Shown here: piece after piece, positions 20,093 to 28,608 of the stretch | Numbering within the stretch: position 1 is the stretch's first letter | Layout of the letters: the number at the start of each line of letters is the position of its first letter | NCBI GenBank assembly: GCA_022826515.1 | Contig: JAJDUT010000057.1 | Span: forward strand, 62,001 to 126,000 | Origin: Candidatus Latescibacterota bacterium | GTDB taxonomy: Bacteria; Latescibacterota; UBA2968; UBA8231 | Direction: 5' to 3' | DNA: 64,000 nucleotides | Translations under genes and position numbers: made by a program | Notes under the pieces: model-generated | Databases searched by the model: none | What the model saw: only the letters and a program-made list of their open reading frames with translations | Told to the model about the DNA's origin: nothing

Positions 20093-20859
20093 GCCCCTTG
20101 GTAGAACGCGGCCAAATCCGCTTCGGGCACAGTATTCAAGCCCGCGGCCGTCACCTGCACGACCTGGGGAAAGATGTGCGCGGCCTCGCGGAAACCGCCC
20201 GTAGCCGTGTCGTATTCAGCGGCCGTCTCCAGCATCTTGAGCACCAGCTCGACCGCCTGCTCTCCGGCCATTTTCCGCAGCGGCTGCGGCCCCCAGCGAT
20301 TTTGGTAGTACAGCGCGCCGCGCACAATGTGTGCGCCCGACCCGGTGGCGCAGAAATCCACACACTCGAACTCAGCCCCCAAAAGGTCGTAAAAGAAAAT
20401 TTTGCCCTCCGCGGCCTCGTGATCAAAGGCCGCGAAAATCGGCACCACTGCGCCAATCCCCTGCATGGCCAGCGGCAAATTCTGGCGCAACAGCCGCGAC
20501 AACGTCCGCACCTTGCCGTCCAAACTCAGTCCTTGGAGCTGGCTGCGGCGATAGTACTGCACCGACATTTCCAGCATCCGCGCAATGTCCCACGCCACCC
20601 CCGGCGAGCCAGCAATGGCCATGACTGCTTCGTCGTCGATGATCAGCACCTTGTCGGCGCGGTCGTACACCACCGAGTTGCCCATAGTGGCGCGGCGATC
20701 GCCAGCCACCACCACCCCGTCGGCGCAGCGCACCGCTACAATCGTGGTGCCCTCGACCGGCTGCAAAGACGCTTCCGCAGCGGCGACTGGGGCAGCCGGC
20801 AACAGCCCCCGCTCCTTGAGCAAGTCGAGGAAATCGCAGCTTTCCATCGTTCCAATCAT
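20089..20859 (-). CDS. prcB: 20S proteasome beta subunit (proteolytic)
   Basis: Carries the peptidase sites of the 20S core. A propeptide of about 37 residues ends at EG, and the mature N-terminus is the nucleophile Thr38 in EGTTIVAVRCADGVVVAGDRRAT. The conserved Asp (GDRR) and Lys (ADKVLII) of the Thr protease site follow. IAGSPGVAWDIARMLE and ATGSGAHIVRGAL are family segments. An alternative start is Met5. It sits between pup and prcA. Confidence 0.94.
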   Translation of the reverse strand: MIGTMESCDFLDLLKERGLLPAAPVAAAEASLQPVEGTTIVAVRCADGVVVAGDRRATMGNSVVYDRADKVLIIDDEAVMAIAGSPGVAWDIARMLEMSVQYYRRSQLQGLSLDGKVRTLSRLLRQNLPLAMQGIGAVVPIFAAFDHEAAEGKIFFYDLLGAEFECVDFCATGSGAHIVRGALYYQNRWGPQPLRKMAGEQAVELVLKMLETAAEYDTATGGFREAAHIFPQVVQVTAAGLNTVPEADLAAFYQGA

Positions 20860-20899
20860 TTCAATCGTTTCAATCCGCTCCCCTCGGGGGAGGCCTCTT

Positions 20900-21091
20900 T
20901 TACTGTCCGGTGCGCTGGCGGTAGCGACGGGCCTGATTCGGATCTACGCGGCGCATCCGCTTGAGGATGTCGTCCGTGCTGGGGCGCTCGACCCGCGGCC
21001 GGCGCGGGCCGGTGTCTGGCCCGTCGTCGTTGTCGTCGATCGGCTTGGTGGGCCGGGGCGCGCGCTCCCGGTACTCAATAAAATCGCTCAT
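20900..21091 (-). CDS. pup: Prokaryotic ubiquitin-like protein Pup (UBact type)
   Basis: A 63-residue disordered, highly charged protein encoded between dop and prcB, the standard Pup position. It ends YRQRTGQ, i.e. Arg-Thr-Gly-Gln, not the Gly-Gly-Gln of mycobacterial Pup. This is the tail reported for the UBact variant in Gram-negative candidate phyla. A terminal Gln must be deamidated by Dop before PafA can use it. The middle holds DDNDDGPDTGPRRPRV and the helix STDDILKRMRRVDPNQARRYR, which would bind the ATPase. The start overlaps the dop stop as ATGA. Confidence 0.9.
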   Translation of the reverse strand: MSDFIEYRERAPRPTKPIDDNDDGPDTGPRRPRVERPSTDDILKRMRRVDPNQARRYRQRTGQ

Positions 21092-22632
21092 GGTGCCACC
21101 TCCGGTTTTGGTTTTCTACCCAGTCTGGCGAGCAAATCCTCGACGCTCGCAGCCGCGTCTAAGGCTTGATTATAATAAGCCGCTGTCTCCCTGCCGACAC
21201 AAGCCTTGAGATCAATGACCTCGGTGCGGCCGTCGAGTTCCAACTCAATGCTGTCCCAGTTGAGCGAGCGCACCGCCGCGGCAAACTTCTGCAACATCTT
21301 GCCGCGGAAGTAAGCCCGCGTGTCCTCAGGCGGATTGACCAATGCCCAGCCGACCTCCTCCTCGGAGACGACGCGCTCCACTTGACCGGCAGCTTCAAGC
21401 GTCGAGTATAGCCCCTCAGCCGGGTCGATGTTGTGGTACTCGAGGTCTTGGCTTTGCAGCCACGCGCGGTCCTCCAGCCGCTCCCAATCGAGCCCCTCGG
21501 ACTCGGCAAACGCATCTAACAGCCACTTTTTGGTCACCCAATCGAGGCGGCCAATCAACTCTTGCGGATCGCGTGAGAGAGAATCCAACACTTCGCGCCA
21601 AGCCGCGAGCACCCAATCCGTCTCCTCGTCGCGGCCCTGAAAAACTCGCGCCGCCGCCGCCATAAAGGCTGTCTGTATCTCCAGCGCCGAACTCACCCTT
21701 CCCTCGGCCAAGGCCACCGCCCACTCACGGGACTCATCGCGGGAAATGGTCTTGAGCGCACCAATGGGATCGGCCAAGGTAAATGCGGGCAATGCACCAG
21801 CCTCTAGCAGATCCAGCACCAAGGAAGCCGTGCCGACTTTGAGCGCAGTGGCGTATTCGCACATGTTGGCGTCGCCGATGATCAGGTGCAGACGGCGATA
21901 GTGCGCTGGATCGGCATGCGGCTCGTCGCGGGTGTTGACCAGTGGGCGGCGGTGCATGGTATCGACGCTGGCGATGACCTCGAAAAAGTCCGCGCGCTGG
22001 CTTAGTTGGTAGGTGGCGGCTCGCGCCCGGGCGTCCTGTTCGACGCCGACCTTGCCAGCCCCGGCAAAAATTTGTCGCGTCACCACAAAGGGCAGCAGCC
22101 CGTCGATCACCTGCTGGAAGGGCATGTCGCGGCTGAGCAGGAAGTTCTCGTGGCAGCCGTAGCTGTGCCCCTCAAAGTCAGTGTTGTTTTTGTATAGACG
22201 CACCACGCCGCGGCCGCGGTCTTCGGTGCGCTGGCGCGCGCACTGGAGGAGAATCCTCTCTCCGGCGCGATCAACGGCTACCAAATCGCGGAGACTGTAG
22301 CATTCTGGGGTGGAAAATTCCGGGTGGGTGTGGTCGTTGTACAGGCGAGCACCGTTGTGAACGATCAGGTCGCTTTTCAAGTCCGCTAGCTGGATCCGGC
22401 GCCGGCGATCCTTCTGCAAGTGGACGGTCTCGTCCTTGTCGTTGAGGAGCTCGGCGACCTCAAAGCCGCGCATGTCGAGCCGAGGATTTTCAAGCGCGTA
22501 ATTCCACAGAGCGACAAAATCTTGGCGCACGTAGCAGCGGATCAATTCCATGGACTCTACCACCACGTCCATGGACTCGTCCTCATCAACTTGGATGCCG
22601 TACTCGGTTTCTAGCCCGCAGAGCCGCTGCAT
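21088..22632 (-). CDS. dop: Pup deamidase/depupylase Dop
   Basis: Converts Pup's C-terminal Gln to Glu and removes Pup from substrates. The 514 residues open RLCGLETEYGIQVDED. They contain the Dop-type insertion absent from PafA (FEVAELLNDKDETVHLQKDRRRR). The ligase-fold sites are HPEFSTPECYSLRDLVAVDRAGE, YGCHENFLLSRDMPF, TRQIFAGAGKVG and RLHLIIGDANMCEYATALKVG. Presence of this gene agrees with a Gln-ending Pup. It is 8 bp after arc and overlaps pup. Confidence 0.92.
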   Translation of the reverse strand: MQRLCGLETEYGIQVDEDESMDVVVESMELIRCYVRQDFVALWNYALENPRLDMRGFEVAELLNDKDETVHLQKDRRRRIQLADLKSDLIVHNGARLYNDHTHPEFSTPECYSLRDLVAVDRAGERILLQCARQRTEDRGRGVVRLYKNNTDFEGHSYGCHENFLLSRDMPFQQVIDGLLPFVVTRQIFAGAGKVGVEQDARARAATYQLSQRADFFEVIASVDTMHRRPLVNTRDEPHADPAHYRRLHLIIGDANMCEYATALKVGTASLVLDLLEAGALPAFTLADPIGALKTISRDESREWAVALAEGRVSSALEIQTAFMAAAARVFQGRDEETDWVLAAWREVLDSLSRDPQELIGRLDWVTKKWLLDAFAESEGLDWERLEDRAWLQSQDLEYHNIDPAEGLYSTLEAAGQVERVVSEEEVGWALVNPPEDTRAYFRGKMLQKFAAAVRSLNWDSIELELDGRTEVIDLKACVGRETAAYYNQALDAAASVEDLLARLGRKPKPEVAP

Positions 22633-22640
22633 GAGCTGAG

Positions 22641-24332
22641 TCAGATCACCTGGCCGACGCGCTTTTCCGGTGCTTTTTCCGGCTGGGGCCTAACGGGTAT
22701 CACCCTCACCACGTTTTCCGGCTCGTAGTCGAGCAGCTTGAGCCAGTCCTCGACGCTGTCCGAGGGTGGGAATACCTCGTTCTCGCGGTATTCAGCCCGC
22801 GTCGCCCGCCGCAGGTCCTCGGCGCGGATCCCGCCTTCGGGGTCTTCTTCGGCAATGGCGCGTTTGATCGCCATTTCCTTGGCCCGCGATACGACCGAGG
22901 CGATGATGGCCCCAGAAATCAGATCGCCGCGATAGAGCACTTCTTGGCGGCCGCTGCGCAGCGACACCTCCAAGAAGCGGGCCTCTTCGCCTTTGGAAAA
23001 CAACTCGTCTAGCCCCTCCTGTATCAGGACCTCGCGCGCAGCCGCCTCGCCACCGTGCTGCTCTACCTCAGCGCGATCGATCGGCAACTCGGGCTTGAGG
23101 TAAATGCCCAAAATGTCGCCAGCGGCCTCGTAGTTGGGACGCGCGACCTTGATCTTGCGGTCGATGCGGCCGGGCCGGAGCACAGCCGGGTCAATCAGAT
23201 CGTGGCGGTTGGAGGCCAAAATCAGCACCACGTCGTGCAGCGACTCAATGCCGTCCATCTCAGTGCAAAACATCGGCACGACCGTATTGGAGATGTTGTG
23301 GCTGCGCATCGAGCGCCGCGTGCCCAAGATCGACTCGGCTTCGTCGATAAAGACAAAGGGCAAATAGCCTTCCTTGCGCTTTTGGCGCGCCTGAGCAAAA
23401 ACTTCGCGCACCATGCGCTCGGTCTCGCCGAGCCACATGTTGAGGATCTCCGGCCCCTTGATGTGCATGAAGTATTCTTCCAGTTCCAAGCCCTCGACCT
23501 CGCGCATGTGCTGCACCAAGTTGTACGCCGTAGCCTTGCCGATGAGGGTCTTGCCGCAGCCCGGAGGGCCGTAGAGCAGGAAGCCCTTGGGCGTCGAGTA
23601 CTCGAAGCGCTCGAAGAGTTGGGGGTGCAACGCGGGCAGTTCAATGGTGTCGCGGATGGCCTCGATCGCCTCTTGCTGGCCGCCGATGCTCTCCCAAGGA
23701 GTTGGAGGAACATCCTCGATGAAGTACTCTTTGCTCTCGGCGGACTGCAAAACCTCCAGCGCGACCTTGTAGGCCGGATCCATCCGTACCTCATCGCCGA
23801 TTTGCAAGTCCTCGTCAGCCAGTTCCGCAGCGCGCTCCACAACCACTTCCTGCGTGCCGTGTGCTTGGGCGATCCGCAAGCGGCCCTCTGGGAGCAGATC
23901 GCCGACCTTGGCCACCGGCCCCGAGGGGCTGTGCCCCAAGTTGCCGACGACCGCGTACGCTTCGTTTACCAACACCCGGCAGCCGACCTTGAGCTGGGAC
24001 ACATCGACGCGCGGATCGATGTTGGCATAGTACTCGGCACTGCCGACGAAGACCGTGGCGATCCCCTCGCTCGGCATGCCGAGGAAAATGCCAACGCGGT
24101 TGGCCGGTGCCGTCACCTTCTCTAGCGCGGCTTCCATTTCCACGAGCGCACGACGCGCCTCCTGAAAGGAAATCTCTCGCTCCATAAGCTGACGCCGGAG
24201 ACGGTACAGCAGGGGCCGAGCCGGGTCGCGGTCTGGCGCTAGCGCGAGTAGCTGATCGACCAAGCGCAACGGCTCGGCAACCTGCTCTTCCGGCTCTTGG
24301 GGCTTGTCGTATTCGTGCGATTCTCGTTTCAA
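22641..24332 (-). CDS. arc: Proteasomal AAA ATPase ARC/Mpa
   Basis: Hexameric unfoldase that binds pupylated proteins and feeds the 20S core. Residues 1-95 include a short helical/coiled-coil segment (LRRQLMEREISFQEARRALVEMEAALEKV). Two OB-like domains follow (GIFLGMPSEGIATVFVGSAEYY; VGCRVLVNEAYAVVG). The AAA domain has GPPGCGKT, FVFIDEAES and the SRH segment LRPGRIDRKIKV. The C-terminus is KRVGQVI. Actinobacterial ARC ends GQYL, whose Tyr docks into PrcA; here Val replaces it. It is first of the proteasome genes, 33 bp after lepB. Confidence 0.93.
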   Translation of the reverse strand: MKRESHEYDKPQEPEEQVAEPLRLVDQLLALAPDRDPARPLLYRLRRQLMEREISFQEARRALVEMEAALEKVTAPANRVGIFLGMPSEGIATVFVGSAEYYANIDPRVDVSQLKVGCRVLVNEAYAVVGNLGHSPSGPVAKVGDLLPEGRLRIAQAHGTQEVVVERAAELADEDLQIGDEVRMDPAYKVALEVLQSAESKEYFIEDVPPTPWESIGGQQEAIEAIRDTIELPALHPQLFERFEYSTPKGFLLYGPPGCGKTLIGKATAYNLVQHMREVEGLELEEYFMHIKGPEILNMWLGETERMVREVFAQARQKRKEGYLPFVFIDEAESILGTRRSMRSHNISNTVVPMFCTEMDGIESLHDVVLILASNRHDLIDPAVLRPGRIDRKIKVARPNYEAAGDILGIYLKPELPIDRAEVEQHGGEAAAREVLIQEGLDELFSKGEEARFLEVSLRSGRQEVLYRGDLISGAIIASVVSRAKEMAIKRAIAEEDPEGGIRAEDLRRATRAEYRENEVFPPSDSVEDWLKLLDYEPENVVRVIPVRPQPEKAPEKRVGQVI

Positions 24333-24365
24333 TCCGCTCCCCTTTCCAAATTATAAGGGAAGATG

Positions 24366-25070
24366 TTAGTAAATCACGTCGCCGAGACGCCCGTAGCGCA
24401 CTCGGCTGGGCAGCCGCCAGACAAAGCTGGCCACCACCGCAGGCAGGGACGTCAAACCCCGATAGTAAGGCCCGCGGGTGTCGGGCTCCCACGACCAATA
24501 GATATTCATGGCCTTGCCCTTGATCAACCGCTTGGGCACGGCGCGAAAATAGCGGCTGTCCGAGCTGTTGTCGCGGTTGTCGCCCATCATAAAGAAATGC
24601 CCTTCGGGCACAATATACGGACCAAAGTTGTCGCGGGGATTGAGCTCCCGTGGATAGTACGCCCGGTCGGTGTGCTTGGCTAGCGGGGGATCTTGCATTG
24701 GCTTGCCATCGATGTGGAGCACTTTGTTGATGATGTGAACTTCCTGGCCCCCAACGGCCACGCAGCGCTTGATCAAGTCGCGCCCTTCGTCCTGCGGAGA
24801 GCGAAAAATCACGATGTCGCCCGGCTGCGGTTCCTTGAGCGCGGGCAGGCGGAACAGGGAAATGCTCGTCAGGGGCACATCGACCGGAACACCATAGACA
24901 AACTTGTTGGCCAGCAGATAATCGCCTACCAAGAGCGTATCTTCCATCGAACTAGAAGGAATGTAAAAGGCCTGCACCACACTGGTGCGAATAACCAAAA
25001 ACAAACCCACGACGGTCAGTATCGAATACAGGTACTGGCCAAGTTCAGACTTTGGCTTGGCTTGCTTCAT
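24366..25070 (-). CDS. lepB: Signal peptidase I
   Basis: Membrane serine protease that removes signal peptides. A single N-terminal membrane helix (YLYSILTVVGLFLVIRTSVV) is followed by catalytic Ser41 in YIPSSSMEDTLLVGD, box C GDIVIFRSP, catalytic Lys101 in LIKRCVAVGG and box E GDNRDNSSDSR. Length 234 aa is normal. It is upstream of arc with a 33-bp gap on the same strand, so it may share a transcript with the proteasome operon. It would serve the several secreted proteins in this window. Confidence 0.95.
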   Translation of the reverse strand: MKQAKPKSELGQYLYSILTVVGLFLVIRTSVVQAFYIPSSSMEDTLLVGDYLLANKFVYGVPVDVPLTSISLFRLPALKEPQPGDIVIFRSPQDEGRDLIKRCVAVGGQEVHIINKVLHIDGKPMQDPPLAKHTDRAYYPRELNPRDNFGPYIVPEGHFFMMGDNRDNSSDSRYFRAVPKRLIKGKAMNIYWSWEPDTRGPYYRGLTSLPAVVASFVWRLPSRVRYGRLGDVIY

Positions 25071-25128
25071 CCGCAGTATCTCCTCAGACCTGAGTATAAC
25101 AAACTCCCCTCCCAGCCGCCATTTGCGC

Positions 25129-26124
25129 CTATTGCTGCGGCACCTTCACCACCTGCCCGGTTTCCCAGCTTTCGATGAGTGCTTCAATCACGAGCTGGAC
25201 CCGCAAGGCGTCCGCTCCTTTGGCGTCCACCTGCTCAGGTGGGACTTGGTTTAGCAAATCGTCGATCCACGCGTTGATGCGCGCCGGAAAGGTATCCGCA
25301 AAGCCGCCCATGCCCCCGAGGTGGTCGTAGCTTTCGACCTCGCGCGAAAAGCGCGGGTAAAACGTCAGCTTCTCGCAGGCTTCGTTGATGATGATCCGCC
25401 CCTCCGAGCCGACCAGTTCCAAGGTCTCCAAGCCATAGCTCCCTCCAGCGTCGTACGACCCGGTCAAATGCCCGATGACGCCATTCTCGTACAGCAGATT
25501 CGCCTGCACATTGGACCAGATCTGCCGCCCTTTTCCCTTCTTAAAAAAGGCGTGTACCCGATCCACCCCGCCGGCGAAATAGCTCATCACGTCCAGCGAG
25601 TGCGGATGCAGGGCGCGGATGTGGAACCACGGACTCGACTCGTTGGGGTTGTTGATCCACATCGTCATGTTGACTATCTGTAACTCGCCGAGCCGCCCGT
25701 TGGTCAGCCATTCCTTGGCCTTGACCGCCGCGGGCGTGAAGCGGTGATTCAGGTTGATCCCGTAGGGCAACTGCTTTTCTGCGGCCAAGGCCACCATTTC
25801 CCGCGCCTTGGGAATTTCATTGGAAATTGGCTTCTCGCCCAGCACCGGAATGCCGGCCCGCAAAAGCGCCATGGTCGGCTCGTAGTGATCGCCCCCGTTT
25901 TCCACCCCAGCCGTGGTCACCGAGCAAGCGTCGAGTTGCAGGCCGCTGGCGATCATCTCCTCGATCGAGTAAAAAGCCTGCGCCTCATAGGACGCGGCCG
26001 CTTTATCCGCTTGCTCTTTAACCATGTCGCATACAGCGACGATCTTGGCGTTCTCGTTTGCCGTGTAGCAACGGGCGTGATTGTTGCCAATTCCACCCAT
26101 GCCGACAATACCGACGTGAAGCAT
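25129..26124 (-). CDS. Gfo/Idh/MocA family oxidoreductase
   Basis: A 331-residue NAD(P)-dependent sugar or inositol dehydrogenase-like protein. The N-terminal Rossmann fold shows VGIVGMGGIGNNHARCY. GEKPISNEIPKAREMV contains the EKP signature, and NHRFTPAAVKAKEWL begins the C-terminal alpha/beta domain. Cytoplasmic. Substrate cannot be deduced; such paralogues (three in this window) are usually linked to carbohydrate breakdown. Confidence 0.9.
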   Translation of the reverse strand: MLHVGIVGMGGIGNNHARCYTANENAKIVAVCDMVKEQADKAAASYEAQAFYSIEEMIASGLQLDACSVTTAGVENGGDHYEPTMALLRAGIPVLGEKPISNEIPKAREMVALAAEKQLPYGINLNHRFTPAAVKAKEWLTNGRLGELQIVNMTMWINNPNESSPWFHIRALHPHSLDVMSYFAGGVDRVHAFFKKGKGRQIWSNVQANLLYENGVIGHLTGSYDAGGSYGLETLELVGSEGRIIINEACEKLTFYPRFSREVESYDHLGGMGGFADTFPARINAWIDDLLNQVPPEQVDAKGADALRVQLVIEALIESWETGQVVKVPQQ

Positions 26125-26186
26125 AGCAAACTCCTTTTTAATTTTTGGAATAATTAGTGCCTAATCTATGAGAACCATTCTGCGTC

Positions 26187-26206
26187 CATCTGCGCCATCT
26201 GTGGAT
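26187..26206 (-). repeat. Dispersed intergenic repeat, CCGCAGATG family, copy 1
   Basis: On the minus strand this reads ATCCACAGATGGCGCAGATG, one mismatch from the copy at 38260-38279 and closely matching that at 33349-33369. It sits in the 90-bp gap between two minus-strand genes. Its function is unknown. Confidence 0.6.
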
Positions 26207-26215
26207 CGTTTTTAC

Positions 26216-27280
26216 TTAAACGGCCACCGACGTTGGCAGTTCCACTCCCAACTCGACCGCCAAAGCCTCTATCTCGGCCCAAGCCGTCTCATCCACGTGC
26301 AGACCATCGCGCCGCCGCGCCTGTAACCGCTGGTGCGCTCGCTCCCCAGGCAGCAACACCTCGGCCACTCCGGGAGCAGGCGGACACGACTTGACCCACT
26401 CGACAAAGCCCGCGACCTCGGCGTAAAATTCGTCCAACGGCAGGAAAGCCGCGACATTGAGCACGGCGATGAACAGCGCGTTGCCCGCGCGCTCGGGTGC
26501 CGCTTGCGTCATCCCGGCTCCGGAAAGCGACCCAGCCAAAATATCGACTAGCACGGAAAGCCCGTAGCCCTTGTGCCCGCTCTGCGGAAAACCAAGCGGC
26601 AAAATCGCACCAGCGGGCGGGCCATAGTACGCATTCACTTTCGTCGTCGGGCATCCCTCTGCGTCGATCAGCATTCCGGGCGGCGCATCCTCACCCCGGT
26701 TGCGCAAAAGCCGCATATCGCCGCCGGAAAGCATACTCGTCGTCATGTCGAGGATCACCGGCCAATCGCCGCCAGTGGGAATGCCGCAGCAGATCGGATT
26801 CGTCGGCAGGCGGCGGCTGCGGCCGCCAAAGGGAGCCACCGACCAATCGCCGCCGTGGCCGTTAGCCGCAATGAGACCGATGCAATCGGCGCGAGTAGCG
26901 ATCTCGACAAAACGCCCCAGCCGCGCTACGTGGTTGCAGTCGCGCACCCCGACAACCGCCACGGCCCCGTCGCCGAGCTTGTCCAGCGCCCAGCGCACGG
27001 CCTCGGTCGCCGTCACCGGACCGTAGTTCCACTGGCCACTCAGCCGCCCCCCGCACTCGCTTTCGTCCAGCACCACCAGCTCGGCTTTAGGCTCGACTTG
27101 GCCGTCGCGCACCATGTTCACGTATTGGGGCAGCCGCAACACGCTGTGGGTATCGTGCCCCATCAGCCCGGCTTCGACTAAGTGTTCGGCCACCAACGCC
27201 GCATCGGCCGCAGGAACGCCGACTTGCCGCAAGCAAGCTCGCGCCAGCGCATCGAGATCTTCGGCGCGCAAGGTCGGCAC
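26216..27280 (-). CDS. Ldh/malate-type NAD(P) dehydrogenase (LDH2 family)
   Basis: 354 residues of the malate/L-lactate/ureidoglycolate dehydrogenase family, which reduces or oxidises 2-hydroxy acids and related substrates. Diagnostic segments are GLMGHDTHSVLRLPQYV with the catalytic His, NYGPVTATEAVRWAL, NHVARLGRFVEIA, NGHGGDWSVAPFGGRSRRLPTNP and GHKGYGLSVLVDILAG. It starts at GTG 27280, overlapping the preceding gene's TAG by one base. The substrate is uncertain. Confidence 0.9.
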   Translation of the reverse strand: MPTLRAEDLDALARACLRQVGVPAADAALVAEHLVEAGLMGHDTHSVLRLPQYVNMVRDGQVEPKAELVVLDESECGGRLSGQWNYGPVTATEAVRWALDKLGDGAVAVVGVRDCNHVARLGRFVEIATRADCIGLIAANGHGGDWSVAPFGGRSRRLPTNPICCGIPTGGDWPVILDMTTSMLSGGDMRLLRNRGEDAPPGMLIDAEGCPTTKVNAYYGPPAGAILPLGFPQSGHKGYGLSVLVDILAGSLSGAGMTQAAPERAGNALFIAVLNVAAFLPLDEFYAEVAGFVEWVKSCPPAPGVAEVLLPGERAHQRLQARRRDGLHVDETAWAEIEALAVELGVELPTSVAV

Positions 27281-28446
27281 TAGGGCCGCTCCTCGTCCCG
27301 AGCGTCCGCCACGACCAACAGGGCGTTGACCACTGGCCGTTCGCCCGTGGGGTCGGATGGCTTGTTGACCACCTGATCGCTTACGACCATCGTCGTCGAG
27401 CCGCCGCCGTCGAGGTTTAGCCCTTGATAGGCATTGACCTTGGCGCGGGAAAATTCGGCTAAGCGCGTGCGCATAAATTCAGCTAGCTCCTCCAAGCTCA
27501 TGCCAACGCTATATCCTGGCTGCCGCCCATCAACGACAATCAGGAACAGTACCTCCGCGTTTTGGGAATACCCAATGGCCGTACGCGGGTGTCGATTGTC
27601 GGCAAAGCTGCGGCTGAGCCGTTCCTCCTCTACTTCAATGGATACTCCACCGTTGCGCAGGATGCGCGGACCGCCGCTGATGGCTTCCATTAGCTTGGTG
27701 TGGGCCGGTGCCAGCCGACAATATAGCTGCACCGTGTCGCCCAAAGCGATCTGTTCGGTCGCTGCGTATTCAGCACCAGCGGCCAACAGCCAGTGATCGT
27801 GCTGGAGGGAGAGCGGCCAAACTTCGCGCCGGATCTGTTGCACCTGAAAGGAGATCGTGTCGTTGACGATAGAGGTGCTGCCCAGCCCTTGCAGCAGAAA
27901 GCCCGTGGCCGCATGCAGCGAATCCCCCGGCACCTGCGCGTGGTCGTTGAACACGGCTAGCTCCCCAAGCGTTGGCTCGCGATTGAAACCCGCGATGTGC
28001 AGGTGCTCGCCCTGGGCCGTCAACAGCCCCCATTCCATCTTGTACACTGCGATCAAAGGCTGGCCCGTCTCGGTAATGGCAAAGGCCGAGCGCCGCTGTG
28101 GGATGCGGATGAGATTACCAGATTCAATGTACAATCCGGCTGGCTGGCTGGATTCGCCGGGAAACAAAAAGTCCCCGTTTATGGCCGCTAAAGCACCGGC
28201 GGCCAAACTACTGGTTTTTTGCGCCTCTCCCTGCTTGGCTGTTCGCACTCGAATGCCCGCCGCCCAAGAGCGCGGCAAATCTACCTCCACCACATGGATC
28301 CGCCACGGCCCTTCGGGCACGTGGATCTTGTGGTACACCACCCCAGGGGCTATTTCTTCGGTGTTTTCTTGGGCGCAACTCCAACTCAAGAACCACGCGA
28401 GAAGCGCAATGAAGAGACGAGTAGGAGCCCTATGCGATATAGCCAA
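27280..28446 (-). CDS. Secreted phosphodiester glycosidase (NAGPA/DUF2233) protein
   Basis: 388 residues with an N-terminal export signal (LFIALLAWFLSWSC); the Cys could be lipidated but the lipobox is weak. The rest matches the phosphodiester glycosidase (NAGPA) domain: AAINGDFLF, ISGGPRILRNG, RHPRTAIGYSQN, LFLIVVDGRQPGYSVGMSLEELAEFM and NLDGGGSTTMVV. Members cleave sugar-phosphodiester bonds in glycans or cell-surface polymers. It is translationally coupled to the LDH2-type gene by a one-base overlap. Confidence 0.87.
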   Translation of the reverse strand: MAISHRAPTRLFIALLAWFLSWSCAQENTEEIAPGVVYHKIHVPEGPWRIHVVEVDLPRSWAAGIRVRTAKQGEAQKTSSLAAGALAAINGDFLFPGESSQPAGLYIESGNLIRIPQRRSAFAITETGQPLIAVYKMEWGLLTAQGEHLHIAGFNREPTLGELAVFNDHAQVPGDSLHAATGFLLQGLGSTSIVNDTISFQVQQIRREVWPLSLQHDHWLLAAGAEYAATEQIALGDTVQLYCRLAPAHTKLMEAISGGPRILRNGGVSIEVEEERLSRSFADNRHPRTAIGYSQNAEVLFLIVVDGRQPGYSVGMSLEELAEFMRTRLAEFSRAKVNAYQGLNLDGGGSTTMVVSDQVVNKPSDPTGERPVVNALLVVADARDEERP

Positions 28447-28608
28447 AAGAAGTGTACCTCAGCGGCAAGGGGACGGAAGGCGCGTTATGGTATCTCTTGA
28501 TTAAAATCGCCCAAAGGTAGTCTTGCGCTCAAACCGTGTCAATTTTCTCCGGCGACTGGCCCGGCCGCAGGCCAAGCCCTTTATTTAGGACATAGAGAAA
28601 GGACGCCA

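Noticed and set aside
23055..24125. 356-codon frame opposite the proteasomal ATPase
   Set aside because: A mirror of a strongly conserved AAA gene with no independent motif.
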